64,000 nt of DNA from Bacteroides sp. GM023 (GCF_014750685.1 NZ_JAAXGE010000003.1:806001-870000), one strand, 5' to 3'; shown: positions 51,759 through 61,233, counted from the stretch's first letter. Notes: generated by a model not told the origin, from the letters alone. Numbers and translations: made by a program.

Positions 51759-53441
51759 TTATTGATTCGCAGGAACATCTATACCACTGGCAGACAGTCC
51801 CGGTCCGCCACCGCTTGTATATCCACGGCTTTCCCCCGTTTGCCACGGAGAAATCCAAAATGCGTAAATATCAGCATTATCCAAATAGAACTTCAATCGG
51901 ACGGGTTTTCCGGTAAGCGATGCTATATCCTGCTGTTTCTTCCACGTAATCAGCAGTTTTGTTTTATCCGTTTTCTTCACCAATACACAGTCTTTCCGGG
52001 TGAATCCTTCCAATGGATTTCCATCCGCATCCAAGACTTCGACGGACAGGCTCCCTTTCACATCTGCATTGACAAAGAGGTATTTGCCATCAAAAGTAAT
52101 TTTCTCGGTCAGCAGGTAGCCGCCTTTATCCCCATGCATGGATATGAAACCATCCCTGCGCAAAGTTGCCAGCCCGGTAGAAGTATAGCTATCCCACATA
52201 ATCTTGTTTCTTTGTCGTCCGCTGGAATAGAAATAGAGTGAATCCCCCACTACCAAAGGTACACCGTTGATAGACTGCATATTTCCCCAATTCCACGCTC
52301 CTTCTGTCTCATTCACTGCCATGAAAGGCTTGAAAGAGGGACGGTAGAAATGGAAACCGTCACGGCTGTAACCCAGGAAGATTTCGTTCTTCTTCTGAAT
52401 ACCCAGTTTGGCGCAAACTCCATTTTCCGGGCCTTGCCATACGCTGTACAGTCCCAACATAATGCTTTCATAGGCAATGGCATCGAAATTATAGATACCC
52501 GGATCTACTTCCGGGAACTTCGGATGACGCGGTTCCTTATCGCTCGGAGTAAACCAGTAGACTATATTTTTATCGGGTACTCCTTTTCGGATACGATGCG
52601 CGAAACTTACCGCTTCTTCGGGATCCTTGTTTTCCAAATAGCTACGTGAGCGGGAAGATACATTAGTTCCATAGCGCATACTCAATGCCCAAACATTACG
52701 GAAGGGATTGTAGAAGACGGATGAGCGGTCATATAAATCACCGGACTGCGCCACTCCTTCTCCCCAATGAATTCCATCGGACGAATATTTCAGGATAAAT
52801 TGCCATCGGCGGTCAGTGGGACGGCGTTCTACGTTGAACATTTTATATCGTTTGGACGGGTCTTTCTCCTGCTTATCCAACCAAATGGTAGCTGCATCAC
52901 GATTGCAGGTATCTACGATATTGGTATGATTCCAAATATCCAGTGTGGGTTTTGTCCAGTGCTTGCCATCTTCGGATTCGGCATATCCGGTATAGAATGT
53001 CTGATTGTCTCCTTTATGAAGAACACCTGCACCAGCCAGATACCACATTTTGAACTTCCGGTCTTTTTCATCATACCATATTCCGTCACTGAAGGGGGCT
53101 GCGTAGAGTCCGCCTTCGGTTGTCTTTTCCCATTCCTTATCAGGCTCGAGTACCGGGTTTCCTTCATAAAACCGGGGAGTATGGATTACTTTTTCCAGGT
53201 TCGTTTCCGCAATCAGGAACGAGTCAACAAATAGTTGCCGCCCTACATTTACGGGGATTACTTCAGGCTTCTGCGTTAGATAGGACATCGGCATATCCTG
53301 TGCCTTTTGTGGCTCCCCATAGCGGGGAGGCCATTGTTCAGGCAAGTGGATACCATTATAAAGTACTTCTGTTTGGGCAATAGTCAGGCCCGGTACTAAC
53401 AAACTGAAGAGTAGTACCGCTATATTTTTTATGTTTATCAT
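51759..53441 (-). CDS. Beta-propeller glycosidase-like exported protein (paralog 1)
   Basis: 560 residues with a cleavable signal peptide (about 1-22, ending TIAQ), so periplasmic or soluble rather than lipid-anchored. Same architecture as the downstream paralog: NGIHLPEQWPP, VNVGRQLFVDSFLI, NPVLEPDKEWEKTTEGG, WYDEKDRKFKMWYL, blades AESEDGKHW, YSSDGIHW and YSRDGFHF, and C-terminal GYTSGGGPGLSASGID. It starts 16 bp after SusD and ends 8 bp before its paralog. The pair probably acts on the same glycan in different compartments. Activity is unassigned; in a sialate PUL without GH33 they are candidates for the releasing enzyme. Confidence 0.72.
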   Translation of the reverse strand: MINIKNIAVLLFSLLVPGLTIAQTEVLYNGIHLPEQWPPRYGEPQKAQDMPMSYLTQKPEVIPVNVGRQLFVDSFLIAETNLEKVIHTPRFYEGNPVLEPDKEWEKTTEGGLYAAPFSDGIWYDEKDRKFKMWYLAGAGVLHKGDNQTFYTGYAESEDGKHWTKPTLDIWNHTNIVDTCNRDAATIWLDKQEKDPSKRYKMFNVERRPTDRRWQFILKYSSDGIHWGEGVAQSGDLYDRSSVFYNPFRNVWALSMRYGTNVSSRSRSYLENKDPEEAVSFAHRIRKGVPDKNIVYWFTPSDKEPRHPKFPEVDPGIYNFDAIAYESIMLGLYSVWQGPENGVCAKLGIQKKNEIFLGYSRDGFHFYRPSFKPFMAVNETEGAWNWGNMQSINGVPLVVGDSLYFYSSGRQRNKIMWDSYTSTGLATLRRDGFISMHGDKGGYLLTEKITFDGKYLFVNADVKGSLSVEVLDADGNPLEGFTRKDCVLVKKTDKTKLLITWKKQQDIASLTGKPVRLKFYLDNADIYAFWISPWQTGESRGYTSGGGPGLSASGIDVPANQ

Positions 53442-53457
53442 GCTAGTTCTTTCTTAT

Positions 53458-55206
53458 TTAATATCCCGGATTATTTTCTGTGATATAAGGGTTAGAATTC
53501 ACTTCATTGATAGGAATCGGGAGCCATTCATGTTTATGGGTGACGAATCCTTTGAAATCATCTGCTGATATGAATTTCTTGAAGTTAGGGTCAGACTCTT
53601 GCAACTCTGCAAAGCGGCTGGATAGTTTGCCCCAACGGAGTAAATCATAGAAACGATGTCCCTCTAAGGCAAATTCCAAGATTCTTTCATTCTGGATATC
53701 AGTCATGGTTACAGAAGGCAGATCGCTAAGGTTGGCACGGCCGCGTACTTTGTTTACTGCTTGCAAAGGAGTCATGTCCGACGCTTGTGCGCCGCCGCTT
53801 ACGACAGCTTCCGCATACATCATCAATACATCTGCATAACGGATATACCGCCAATTCACACCGTGCGCGCGGGGCTGATTATAGACATATTCCTTGACGC
53901 CTGCACCTACACCAATCAGCTTGGGTGTTCCGTCTGCTTCTGTCTGTACAGGCATGGAGCAATCAATTCCTTTCTTAATACCCGCTTTAAACGGATGCGC
54001 CAAAGGATTGGATACGGTGGCAAATCCTTCTTTTCCGTTCTTTGCCGGATAAAGTTCTTCCCATTTGTAGCCGCCGGGGCCTTCCAGACGTATCGGCTGT
54101 CCGCCGGCGTCATTTCTCAAATGTATGTTCGCATCGAGGTCATTGAACATCATTGTAGAGAACATACGGATATCTGTATGACCATCTTTATCTATTGAAT
54201 TCACAAATGCGTTGTAAAGCCAGTTGTGTACCACTCCTTCATAGCCTACTCCTGCTCCTGGCAACATCAATCCACGCGAATCGAATGCCAGGCCGGAAGT
54301 GGCAAGTCCAGGATTAAATCCTGCATTATCAACATCACCCAGGAATTGGAATTCAAGAATGGATTCTTCGTTGTTCTCATGGGCGACATCGAAGTTATCC
54401 GCATAATTAGTAGTCAGGTCATAAGTTCCGTATTTCCCATCTATAATGTCGGCAAATTCTTTGGCAGCTTCACTGTAAAATGTAGTCTTGTCTTCGCCAT
54501 AATAGGATTCAATTCCACTACGATAGAGGTAGGCTTTTCCCAATAAAGCGGCTGCAGATGCTTTTGTTACACGACCTGCGTTTTTGCTGTCCCAGTATCC
54601 TTTTACGGGCAACAGTTCTTTGGCATGTGCCAGGTCTTCCTGGATAAAACTCCATACATCGGCAGGTTTCTCCAACGGACGTACATAGTCATCGCCATTT
54701 CGCGGCATCTGTCTGATTGGAGATATGTTACGGAAATTAATCAATAGGTAATAATGAGCGAATGCCCGCCAAAAATAGGCTTCACCTATGTATGCGTTCC
54801 GTAGCTCCTCATTACCGCTGAAATCAACAGACGGAGCGGTTTCAATGATATAGGACGCTTGCGAAGCAGTAGTGTACATTAATGTATAAGGTTGCTCGAT
54901 AGTGTAATAACTGGCATTGAGGTCTGCCCCGAACATACCCGGTTTCCCATAATCCGAGTTGGATGATGCTTCATCGGAACGAATAATCGTTGTTTTGGAA
55001 CCGGAAGCTCCCAGGCAACGCTGCGTAGACATATACCCGTACATGGTCATTACTGCGTCATTGACAGCGGACGGACTGGTGAAATAAGCTCCCATACTCG
55101 GCTGGTTCGGATTAATCGCCAGGTCATCGAAGATACCGTTGCATCCGTGCAATGTCAAGCCGCCCGCCAAGATAAATGCGGCATATACTTTTTTATAGTT
55201 TTTCAT
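53458..55206 (-). CDS. SusD/RagB-family outer-membrane glycan-binding lipoprotein
   Basis: 582 residues from the second ATG (55206; the first at 55215 adds three residues). Signal with lipobox TLHGC. TPR-like helices and family motifs: FRAFAHYYLLINFRN, KASAAALLGKAYLYRSG, RYADVLMMYAEAV, AVNKVRGRANL and ERILEFALEGHRFYDLLRWG, the classic RagB/SusD C-terminal signature. It caps the TonB-dependent SusC channel and captures the glycan. Begins 20 bp after the SusC stop codon. Length and motifs are normal. Confidence 0.95.
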   Translation of the reverse strand: MKNYKKVYAAFILAGGLTLHGCNGIFDDLAINPNQPSMGAYFTSPSAVNDAVMTMYGYMSTQRCLGASGSKTTIIRSDEASSNSDYGKPGMFGADLNASYYTIEQPYTLMYTTASQASYIIETAPSVDFSGNEELRNAYIGEAYFWRAFAHYYLLINFRNISPIRQMPRNGDDYVRPLEKPADVWSFIQEDLAHAKELLPVKGYWDSKNAGRVTKASAAALLGKAYLYRSGIESYYGEDKTTFYSEAAKEFADIIDGKYGTYDLTTNYADNFDVAHENNEESILEFQFLGDVDNAGFNPGLATSGLAFDSRGLMLPGAGVGYEGVVHNWLYNAFVNSIDKDGHTDIRMFSTMMFNDLDANIHLRNDAGGQPIRLEGPGGYKWEELYPAKNGKEGFATVSNPLAHPFKAGIKKGIDCSMPVQTEADGTPKLIGVGAGVKEYVYNQPRAHGVNWRYIRYADVLMMYAEAVVSGGAQASDMTPLQAVNKVRGRANLSDLPSVTMTDIQNERILEFALEGHRFYDLLRWGKLSSRFAELQESDPNFKKFISADDFKGFVTHKHEWLPIPINEVNSNPYITENNPGY

Positions 55207-55226
55207 ATGAATCATGTTTTTAGTTA

Positions 55227-58200
55227 TCAGAATGATGCGTTAAACCCAAAGGTGAATGTTCGGGCATTGGGGTATGAACTGATGTCGATACCACGTGAGA
55301 ACAATACGTTCGAACTAACTTCGGGGTCGTAACCTGAATATTTGGTGAGTGTAAACAGATTCTGTACGCCTGCATATACACGCAGTTTGTTGAATCGAAT
55401 CGCTTCCAGCCACTTTTTAGGTAATGAATAGCCCAATTGAAGGTTCTTCAAACGTAAATAGGAACCGTCTTCCACATAAAATTCACTGGGCAATGAGTTA
55501 CCGCCACTTGTATTTTGAGTTTTCATGATAGGTATACCTGTATTCTTATTGTTTTTTGACCATCCGTTCAGGGCATCTTTGACTACATTGTTAGAGTAGT
55601 CGAAGTAATAAGTGTATTTTTTCTGATTGAATATATCATTTCCTTGTACCCCCTGGAAAAAGATGGTCAGGTCAAAGTCCTTGTACTCCATATTGATATT
55701 CAGGCCGTATGTGAAATCCGGGATAGGGCTACCCAAAATCACTTTGTCATTGGCGTTGACTACTCCATTCTTATCCGTATCCTCAAAGATGAAGTTTCCT
55801 TCCGCGTCAAAGCCTTCTATCTTGTAGCCATAGAATGAACCGATAGCTTCTCCCGGCATGGTAATGGAAGGTGCATCGTTAAAATAGCCATTCATTGCGC
55901 CGGAAGTAATCGGCTGTACGTTTTCTCCCAGTGACAACACTTTATTTTTCAGGGTTGCGATATTGAATGTCGCGTCTATATGAAAATCTTTCGTCAACTG
56001 TTTCCTGTAATTCATCATAAACTCCCAACCGGTATTCTTTACGGAAGCTGTGTTGACATACGGTTTCTCACGCGAGCTGTTGATTTCAAAGATTTGTCCG
56101 GAAGACAGGTTCAAGTCAATCTGTGCCAGCAAATCCACATTCTTCTTTACGAAATAATCCAAAGATAAAGTCAGGTCGTTATTGAAGAACCCCAACTCAA
56201 TACCGATATCGGTGGTCTTTGCAGTTTCCCATTTCAGGTCTTTCGATTTCAGATAGGCAGCACGTCCTGTCACATAGCGTTCTCCGCCTACTGTGTAGGG
56301 AATAGGACCATAAGCGATAGCATCGAAATTGTAGGGGTTGAGGAAGTTTGCTCCCAACTCACCATAACTGGCTCTGAGTTTCAATTTACTCATTACAGGA
56401 TTTTGGAACCATTTCTCCTGATGTACATTCCATCCGGCGGAAACAGAGGGGAAGTAGCCTACTCTATTATCTTTATGGAACTTGGAAGATTCATCACGGC
56501 GGATACTGAGAGACAGCAGATATTTATTGTCATAATCATAGTTCACACGGGCGAAGAAAGAGAGCAATGCCGCATTGCTGTTGCCTGCCGAAATCTTGCC
56601 ATCCTCATTTTGGAATCCGGTAATATCCGTTCCTCCCAAATCGTTAATTGTGGAGTTGGTCATGTAGCGGTAGTATTCTCTCATCCAGCTTGTACCCAGT
56701 AAAGCGTCTATGGAGTGACGAGCTATTGTCTTGTTGAAAGTCAGCAAGTTATCAATCGTATAAGTAAATTCTTCTCCCCTTGTTTCGGATACGCTGTTGC
56801 GTGTGTTGCCGTAATCTTTATCGGGCGTTCCATCTGAATTCCATTTGGTGTAATATTCGGGAGTATGGGTGTAATTATGCTTGTTGCTATAATTTCCACT
56901 TAATGATAATTTGTATTTTATTCCTCCCCAAATATCCAGTTGGGCGTTCAAAGAACCAATCAAATCCGTTACTTTATTAAATTGATCCGTATAATGTAAC
57001 GGAGCAATTTTATTCTGCGCCTTGCCATCTTCAGGATTAATGTAATAATCCGGACCGCCGGAAGTGAATCGTCCCTGTTCATCATAGATAGGCAACGTTG
57101 GCAGTGCGATGTTGAAAGCCGTTGTAGGAGTCTTGTCCTTATGGGTCAGTCCGAGAGTTTCGGTAAACGAGAAACGACCTTTCTTATAAGAGGTATTCAG
57201 GCGGAAGTTATAACGTTTGTAATCCGAATAAATCGTCATACCTGTTTGGTCAAGATAACCCAGGCTCGTGCTGAAAGTCGAGTTATCGCCACCTCCTGCG
57301 ATACTGGCATTCAGATTCCATACCGGAGCAAATTGAATCCATTCTTTTGACCAGTCGGTGTTCAGGTTAGGATTCGTCGGGTTGTCATTTTCCGGTGCGT
57401 GGGGCAGGCCGCTATTATCCGCTACCATATTCGCAAATGTTCTCCATTCTGTTGCATTCAGAAAATCAGGGATATTGGTAGGCGTTTGGAACGCAAACGA
57501 ACCGTCTATCTGAATAACAGGCTTACCGGATTTTCCCTTTTTGGTAGTAATCAAAACAACACCATTGGCTGCCCGTGAACCGTAGATAGCTGCTGCCGCA
57601 CCGTCTTTCAGCACTTCGATGGATTCAATATCATTGGGATTTAATGAGCTTAATCCGGCATTACTGAATGCACCGTCAATCACATACAACGGCTCGGTAG
57701 CACCAAAAGAAGCGGCACCGCGAATCACGATGTTTACATCTGCTCCCGCCACACCGGCTTGCTGTACGATGTCCACACCCGGAGTACGTCCCTGCAAGGT
57801 AGAAGCAACATTGGAAGATACCTGTTTGCTGATTTCCTGGGAAGAGATGGAAGCGACGGCACCTGTCAGGCTCGATTTCTTCTGCACACCGTAACCAACC
57901 ACTACTACCTCATCCAGCACTTCCGTATCGTCCTGCAATTGAATGGAATATGAATTTCTGTTTCCTACCCTTACTTCCTGTGTTTTATAACCAATGTAGC
58001 TAACCGCCAAGAGTGCATCTGCCGGAGCATCCAGTGTAAAGTTACCGTCCACATCTGTCACAGTACCTGTCCCCGCTCCTTTCACCAAAACACTGGCGCC
58101 AATCACCGGCTCTCCTTTGGTATCTGTCACTGTTCCCGTTATCTTCTTCATTTTCTGATTTCCCTGTGATGCAACGGGGGCTTCTTTTGCTTTCAGGTAT

Positions 58201-58475
58201 ATTTTCTTCTCTCCAATTTCATAAGCCACATTGGTACCCGCAAATAAGTCATCTAATACTTTGGAAAGGTCTTTGTCTTTTGCCTGAACGGAGACAATCC
58301 GTTCGGGGTTGACAATCGTACGGCTGTAAGCTACCGTAAGTCCTGTTTGTTTGGTAATGAGCGAAAATACTTTCTCCAACTTGACTTGTTGAAGATTCAT
58401 TGTTATTTTCTGAGCCGATGCCGCAAGGCTTACAGCAAAGCTCAATAACAATACAAGCAATACTCTGTTCTTCAT
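55227..58475 (-). CDS. SusC/RagA-family TonB-dependent receptor with STN domain
   Basis: 1082 residues from the ATG at 58475; the frame upstream to 58532 has no good start. Signal peptide about 1-22. An STN (secretin/TonB short N-terminal) domain (about 24-95, ITMNLQQVKLEKVFSLITKQTG) marks it as a transducer for a FecR/ECF sigma pair. A carboxypeptidase D-like domain (about 110-195, GEPVIGASVLVKGAGTGTVTD), plug with EVVVVGYGVQKKSSLTG, and a 22-strand barrel ending FGFNASF follow. It imports the glycan across the outer membrane with the SusD partner. First gene of a nine-gene operon; an ECF-sigma operon lies immediately upstream. Confidence 0.95.
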   Translation of the reverse strand: MKNRVLLVLLLSFAVSLAASAQKITMNLQQVKLEKVFSLITKQTGLTVAYSRTIVNPERIVSVQAKDKDLSKVLDDLFAGTNVAYEIGEKKIYLKAKEAPVASQGNQKMKKITGTVTDTKGEPVIGASVLVKGAGTGTVTDVDGNFTLDAPADALLAVSYIGYKTQEVRVGNRNSYSIQLQDDTEVLDEVVVVGYGVQKKSSLTGAVASISSQEISKQVSSNVASTLQGRTPGVDIVQQAGVAGADVNIVIRGAASFGATEPLYVIDGAFSNAGLSSLNPNDIESIEVLKDGAAAAIYGSRAANGVVLITTKKGKSGKPVIQIDGSFAFQTPTNIPDFLNATEWRTFANMVADNSGLPHAPENDNPTNPNLNTDWSKEWIQFAPVWNLNASIAGGGDNSTFSTSLGYLDQTGMTIYSDYKRYNFRLNTSYKKGRFSFTETLGLTHKDKTPTTAFNIALPTLPIYDEQGRFTSGGPDYYINPEDGKAQNKIAPLHYTDQFNKVTDLIGSLNAQLDIWGGIKYKLSLSGNYSNKHNYTHTPEYYTKWNSDGTPDKDYGNTRNSVSETRGEEFTYTIDNLLTFNKTIARHSIDALLGTSWMREYYRYMTNSTINDLGGTDITGFQNEDGKISAGNSNAALLSFFARVNYDYDNKYLLSLSIRRDESSKFHKDNRVGYFPSVSAGWNVHQEKWFQNPVMSKLKLRASYGELGANFLNPYNFDAIAYGPIPYTVGGERYVTGRAAYLKSKDLKWETAKTTDIGIELGFFNNDLTLSLDYFVKKNVDLLAQIDLNLSSGQIFEINSSREKPYVNTASVKNTGWEFMMNYRKQLTKDFHIDATFNIATLKNKVLSLGENVQPITSGAMNGYFNDAPSITMPGEAIGSFYGYKIEGFDAEGNFIFEDTDKNGVVNANDKVILGSPIPDFTYGLNINMEYKDFDLTIFFQGVQGNDIFNQKKYTYYFDYSNNVVKDALNGWSKNNKNTGIPIMKTQNTSGGNSLPSEFYVEDGSYLRLKNLQLGYSLPKKWLEAIRFNKLRVYAGVQNLFTLTKYSGYDPEVSSNVLFSRGIDISSYPNARTFTFGFNASF

Positions 58476-58540
58476 ACTTAGTTTGTTTAAAGTTATAAAT
58501 TGATTCCTAATCTCTTTGTATTTAGTGGACACACGAGATC

Positions 58541-58570
58541 AGGAAGCGGGTGAGACAATATACGTTTTTT
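58541..58570 (-). promoter_or_regulatory. Candidate ECF-sigma-dependent promoter region of the SusC operon
   Basis: The minus strand shows ACGTATATTGTCTCACCC and CGCTTCCTGATCTCG about 65-95 bp before the SusC ATG, with no TAnnTTTG box in the leader. The absence of a housekeeping box fits FecI-type control. The motif itself is only a guess. Confidence 0.25.
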
Positions 58571-58675
58571 TTCGAAGTTTCTTTGTTTATCAAAAAGTTA
58601 ATCTAGTTAGTTCGTTCATTTTCAACGGAATAGTGTTTGTTATTTATGGAGATAAAAAAAAGAAATAGAAAGAAA

Positions 58676-58708
58676 AAAGTCCTTCCGGTTTTCATTCGGA
58701 AGGACTTT
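58676..58708 (-). terminator. Terminator of the sigma/FecR/creatininase operon
   Basis: AAAGTCCTTCCG (58676-58687) pairs perfectly with CGGAAGGACTTT (58697-58708), with TTTTTTC following on the minus strand. It separates the sigma operon from SusC, so the two are transcribed separately. Confidence 0.8.
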
Positions 58709-58736
58709 CTATAATTATTAATTATTATCATTCGGG

Positions 58737-58816
58737 GATAGTGACGCTATCTTGATGATATAGTGACGCTATCGGTCGGGGATACCGACACTATCACAAC
58801 AGGATAGCGTCACTAT
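58737..58816. repeat. Four copies of a GATAGTGACGCTATC-type palindromic element
   Basis: GATAGTGACGCTATC at 58737-58751, ATAGTGACGCTATC at 58760-58773, a degenerate GATACCGACACTATC at 58781-58795, and the inverted GATAGCGTCACTAT at 58803-58816. They fill the space between the creatininase stop codon and its terminator. Together they can fold into competing hairpins. The core GTGAC next to ATAG/CTAT resembles the cluster at 9632-10136. Confidence 0.6.
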
Positions 58817-58832
58817 GTTTTTTTTCGGAAAT

Positions 58833-59588
58833 CTAATAAAGTTCCTTGTGTACCAACTCGTCAAAGAGCTTTGCATACTTTTCTGCAACCGCTTCAGCGA
58901 ATATCTTTCCTCTCTCTGCGGAAGCTCCTCTCGGATTGCCTACACCAGTATCCTCGGAAATCTTTTTCCAGTTTCTTGGAATCCATGCCACTTTCTCATT
59001 CAAAGACTCCACGGCAAATGTTTTATATTCGCCTGAGCCAGCTTCTTCCAAATTGACCAGTTCGGGATGATAATGCATCATGACCGAAGTTTCGAGTTCG
59101 TCCGCATGGTCGCCCGGATTCTCAAAATAATCTTTGGCTTTCAATACGGTGTACCATTCGCTCGATGCTATCAGGAAATCGGGATAGTCTACGGACAGGT
59201 CACGAATCATACTCTTGAATGTATTTCCGCCGTGGCCGTTGATAATCACTAATTTCCGGATACCCTGGGCGTAAAGGGAAGACACAATATCGGTCAGTAT
59301 GGCTTTCTGAGTTTCATAACGGGTATGGATGCAGAATGGCAGTTCCCGTTGTCCCGGATTTTGAGAACCCATAGTCACAGGTGGCATTACCATGCAATTT
59401 ACATTATATTTATTTTGAGCTATCAAGGCGGCGTCTACTGCTACATCGTGAGAAAGAATACAATCCGTCATATAGGGCAGATGCAAGTTATGAGGTTCAG
59501 TAGCTCCCCAAGGCAATGCCACGATATCATATCTCCTGTCTTTTACTTTTCCATAACAAGATACGGACAAATCAACTTCTTTATTCAT
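58833..59588 (-). CDS. Creatininase-family amidohydrolase
   Basis: 251 residues, no signal peptide. The metal-binding signatures of the creatininase/ArfB fold are intact: LPWGATEPHNLHLPYMTD (Glu, His, Asp ligands), NGHGGN, and GDHADELETS with the following MMHYHPELV. These enzymes open cyclic amides or deformylate amino compounds with two divalent metals. It starts 26 bp after FecR and has no promoter of its own in between, so it is the third gene of the sigma/anti-sigma operon, an unusual place for such an enzyme. Substrate unknown; an N-acyl or lactam form of the imported sugar is a guess. Confidence 0.82.
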   Translation of the reverse strand: MNKEVDLSVSCYGKVKDRRYDIVALPWGATEPHNLHLPYMTDCILSHDVAVDAALIAQNKYNVNCMVMPPVTMGSQNPGQRELPFCIHTRYETQKAILTDIVSSLYAQGIRKLVIINGHGGNTFKSMIRDLSVDYPDFLIASSEWYTVLKAKDYFENPGDHADELETSVMMHYHPELVNLEEAGSGEYKTFAVESLNEKVAWIPRNWKKISEDTGVGNPRGASAERGKIFAEAVAEKYAKLFDELVHKELY

Positions 59589-59614
59589 ATTATCTTTTTA
59601 TTTGAGTGTTTTTA

Positions 59615-60616
59615 CTATTTCATTTTTACTATGACTTCTTTCTTATCTTCATTATAGTCGAACTTCACCGGAGCAATTTTTTCCAAATCCATCAAGACTT
59701 TTTCCAGTAAGGTATTGTCCGATGTCAGTGTATATACATAGGTCAGGGCACGTTCATCTTCTATCTTGAAATCTACGTCATACCAGCGGTTCAGGACTTT
59801 GATTACTTCCGGCAACGGGGTATCTTTAAATACGAGTACGTTCTGTTTCCACATTGACAGACGGTGCATATCATCCATTTTGGAAATGGTGCACTGGCTA
59901 CTTACCTTATTATAAACCAATCTTTCGCCGGGAAGCACCGGATATTTCTTTTCAGTAGGAAGAGTCAGGTTTATGTTTCCTTCGTCCAGGCATACCACAA
60001 TATCTTTGTTCTCCGGGTAATCCTGTACGTTGAAAGAGGTTCCCGTTACCTGAATGGCAGGACCGTTCAGATTAACAATGAAAGGACGTTTTTTATTCTT
60101 GGCTACAACGAAGTAGGCTTCGCCTTCAAGATAAACTTCGCGGCTGTTCAATGCGAATTTCTTTGGATATTTCAGTTTCGAATCGGAATTGATATATACT
60201 CTCGTTCCGTCCTGAAACATGATTTGTATCCGTTCTCCTTTGTCTACGATGACTTCTTCATATTCAGAAGTTCCGAACAGGTCGACTTTGGAATTCAGTT
60301 GTATATAGAATCCGACAATGAACAGTACAGGTATCAGTACCGCCGCCACTCTGAAACAAATGCGTTTCAGCTTTTTCATCCGAATATTCTTTCGTATCTG
60401 TTCCAACATCTGTCCGGAAGGAATATCATGATTCACATACAAATCCGCCACTTCGTTTTTTATCAATTCCGAGTCCCGTGTCATTGCGGCTTCCAGATAG
60501 TCACTGCCTTCTTCGGTAGTAAACCATTCGGCTACCGACTTTGCATCTTCCGGGGTGGCAATTCCTGCCAGTACTTCTTCTATTTGTTTATCAGTAGGTC
60601 TGTTCATCTTTATCAC
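59615..60616 (-). CDS. FecR-family anti-sigma factor
   Basis: 333 residues. N-terminal cytoplasmic anti-sigma domain (about 1-85, with GIATPEDAKSVAEWF), one transmembrane helix (about 88-106), then the periplasmic FecR domain (IQIMFQDGTRVYINSDSKLKYP, REVYLEGEAYFVVAK, VTGTSFNVQDYPEN) and a C-terminal STN-like domain (about 255-333) that can touch the STN of SusC. It holds the ECF sigma factor until the receptor signals substrate. ATGA overlap of 4 bp with the sigma gene shows translational coupling. Confidence 0.93.
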   Translation of the reverse strand: MIKMNRPTDKQIEEVLAGIATPEDAKSVAEWFTTEEGSDYLEAAMTRDSELIKNEVADLYVNHDIPSGQMLEQIRKNIRMKKLKRICFRVAAVLIPVLFIVGFYIQLNSKVDLFGTSEYEEVIVDKGERIQIMFQDGTRVYINSDSKLKYPKKFALNSREVYLEGEAYFVVAKNKKRPFIVNLNGPAIQVTGTSFNVQDYPENKDIVVCLDEGNINLTLPTEKKYPVLPGERLVYNKVSSQCTISKMDDMHRLSMWKQNVLVFKDTPLPEVIKVLNRWYDVDFKIEDERALTYVYTLTSDNTLLEKVLMDLEKIAPVKFDYNEDKKEVIVKMK

Positions 60617-61233
60617 TTTATTAAATGGACACTCAAGACAGTCATCAGAGTGGTGAATACAACAATTATTAACATCTTACTTAAATGGATACGGAGAAGT
60701 TTCAACGCTTCCGAATAATGCGTTTTGATGGTATTTATGGATAAGTTCATCCGTTCCGCTATCTCCTGATTCGTCAGTTCTTCCTGAACTTTCATCAGAC
60801 AGATATCCCTTTTCTGTGCAGGAAGCATATCCACCGCTTTATAAAAGCTAGACATCAATTCTTTCTTTTCTAAATTCTCTATCAGATTATCTTCGTAGGG
60901 GGAAGCTGCTTGTGCCATCTCGTAGTTCTTTGCAATCGCACTGTTTTCATTACGAATCAGGTTCAGGACATGATTTTTCGTCATTGTAAAGAGGTAGTTT
61001 TTCAGGCTGATTCCGACACGCAGTTCTGAACGAAATTCCCACAAACGGGTGAAGACGTGCTGTACTACATCTTCTGCCATATCGGAACTCATTAAATAAC
61101 GGTAAGCTAATACATACAATAGTTTATGGTATCTTTCATAAGCTTGGGTGAAAGCTCTTTCATCACCTTGTTCTATCAAGGCAAAGAGTTTTTCATCATC
61201 TGTATTAGCGTATGGGGCAATCTTGTTTTGCAT
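60613..61233 (-). CDS. ECF-type RNA polymerase sigma factor (FecI-like)
   Basis: 206 residues from the ATG at 61233; an upstream in-frame TTG at 61269 is not needed. Region 2 (about 25-95, RAFTQAYERYHKLLYVLAYRYL and DMAEDVVQHVFTRLWE) and region 4 (about 135-185, ELTNQEIAERMNLSINTIKTHYSEALK) are complete. It directs polymerase to the SusC operon when released by the FecR protein. A short hydrophobic C-terminal tail (MLIIVVFTTLMTVLSV) is present, as often in Bacteroides ECF factors. Preceded by its own -7 box. Confidence 0.93.
   Translation of the reverse strand: MQNKIAPYANTDDEKLFALIEQGDERAFTQAYERYHKLLYVLAYRYLMSSDMAEDVVQHVFTRLWEFRSELRVGISLKNYLFTMTKNHVLNLIRNENSAIAKNYEMAQAASPYEDNLIENLEKKELMSSFYKAVDMLPAQKRDICLMKVQEELTNQEIAERMNLSINTIKTHYSEALKLLRIHLSKMLIIVVFTTLMTVLSVHLIK

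Noticed and set aside
51759..53441. GH33 sialidase call for the propeller proteins
   Set aside because: Blades read S-x-D-G-x-x-W rather than the sialidase Asp box (S-x-D-x-G-x-x-W), and no RIP motif was found.
59864..60718. 284-codon open frame on the plus strand
   Set aside because: It is the antisense of the FecR gene and the end of the sigma gene; composition is rich in Phe/Ile/Tyr, has no homology-like motifs and no start signals.
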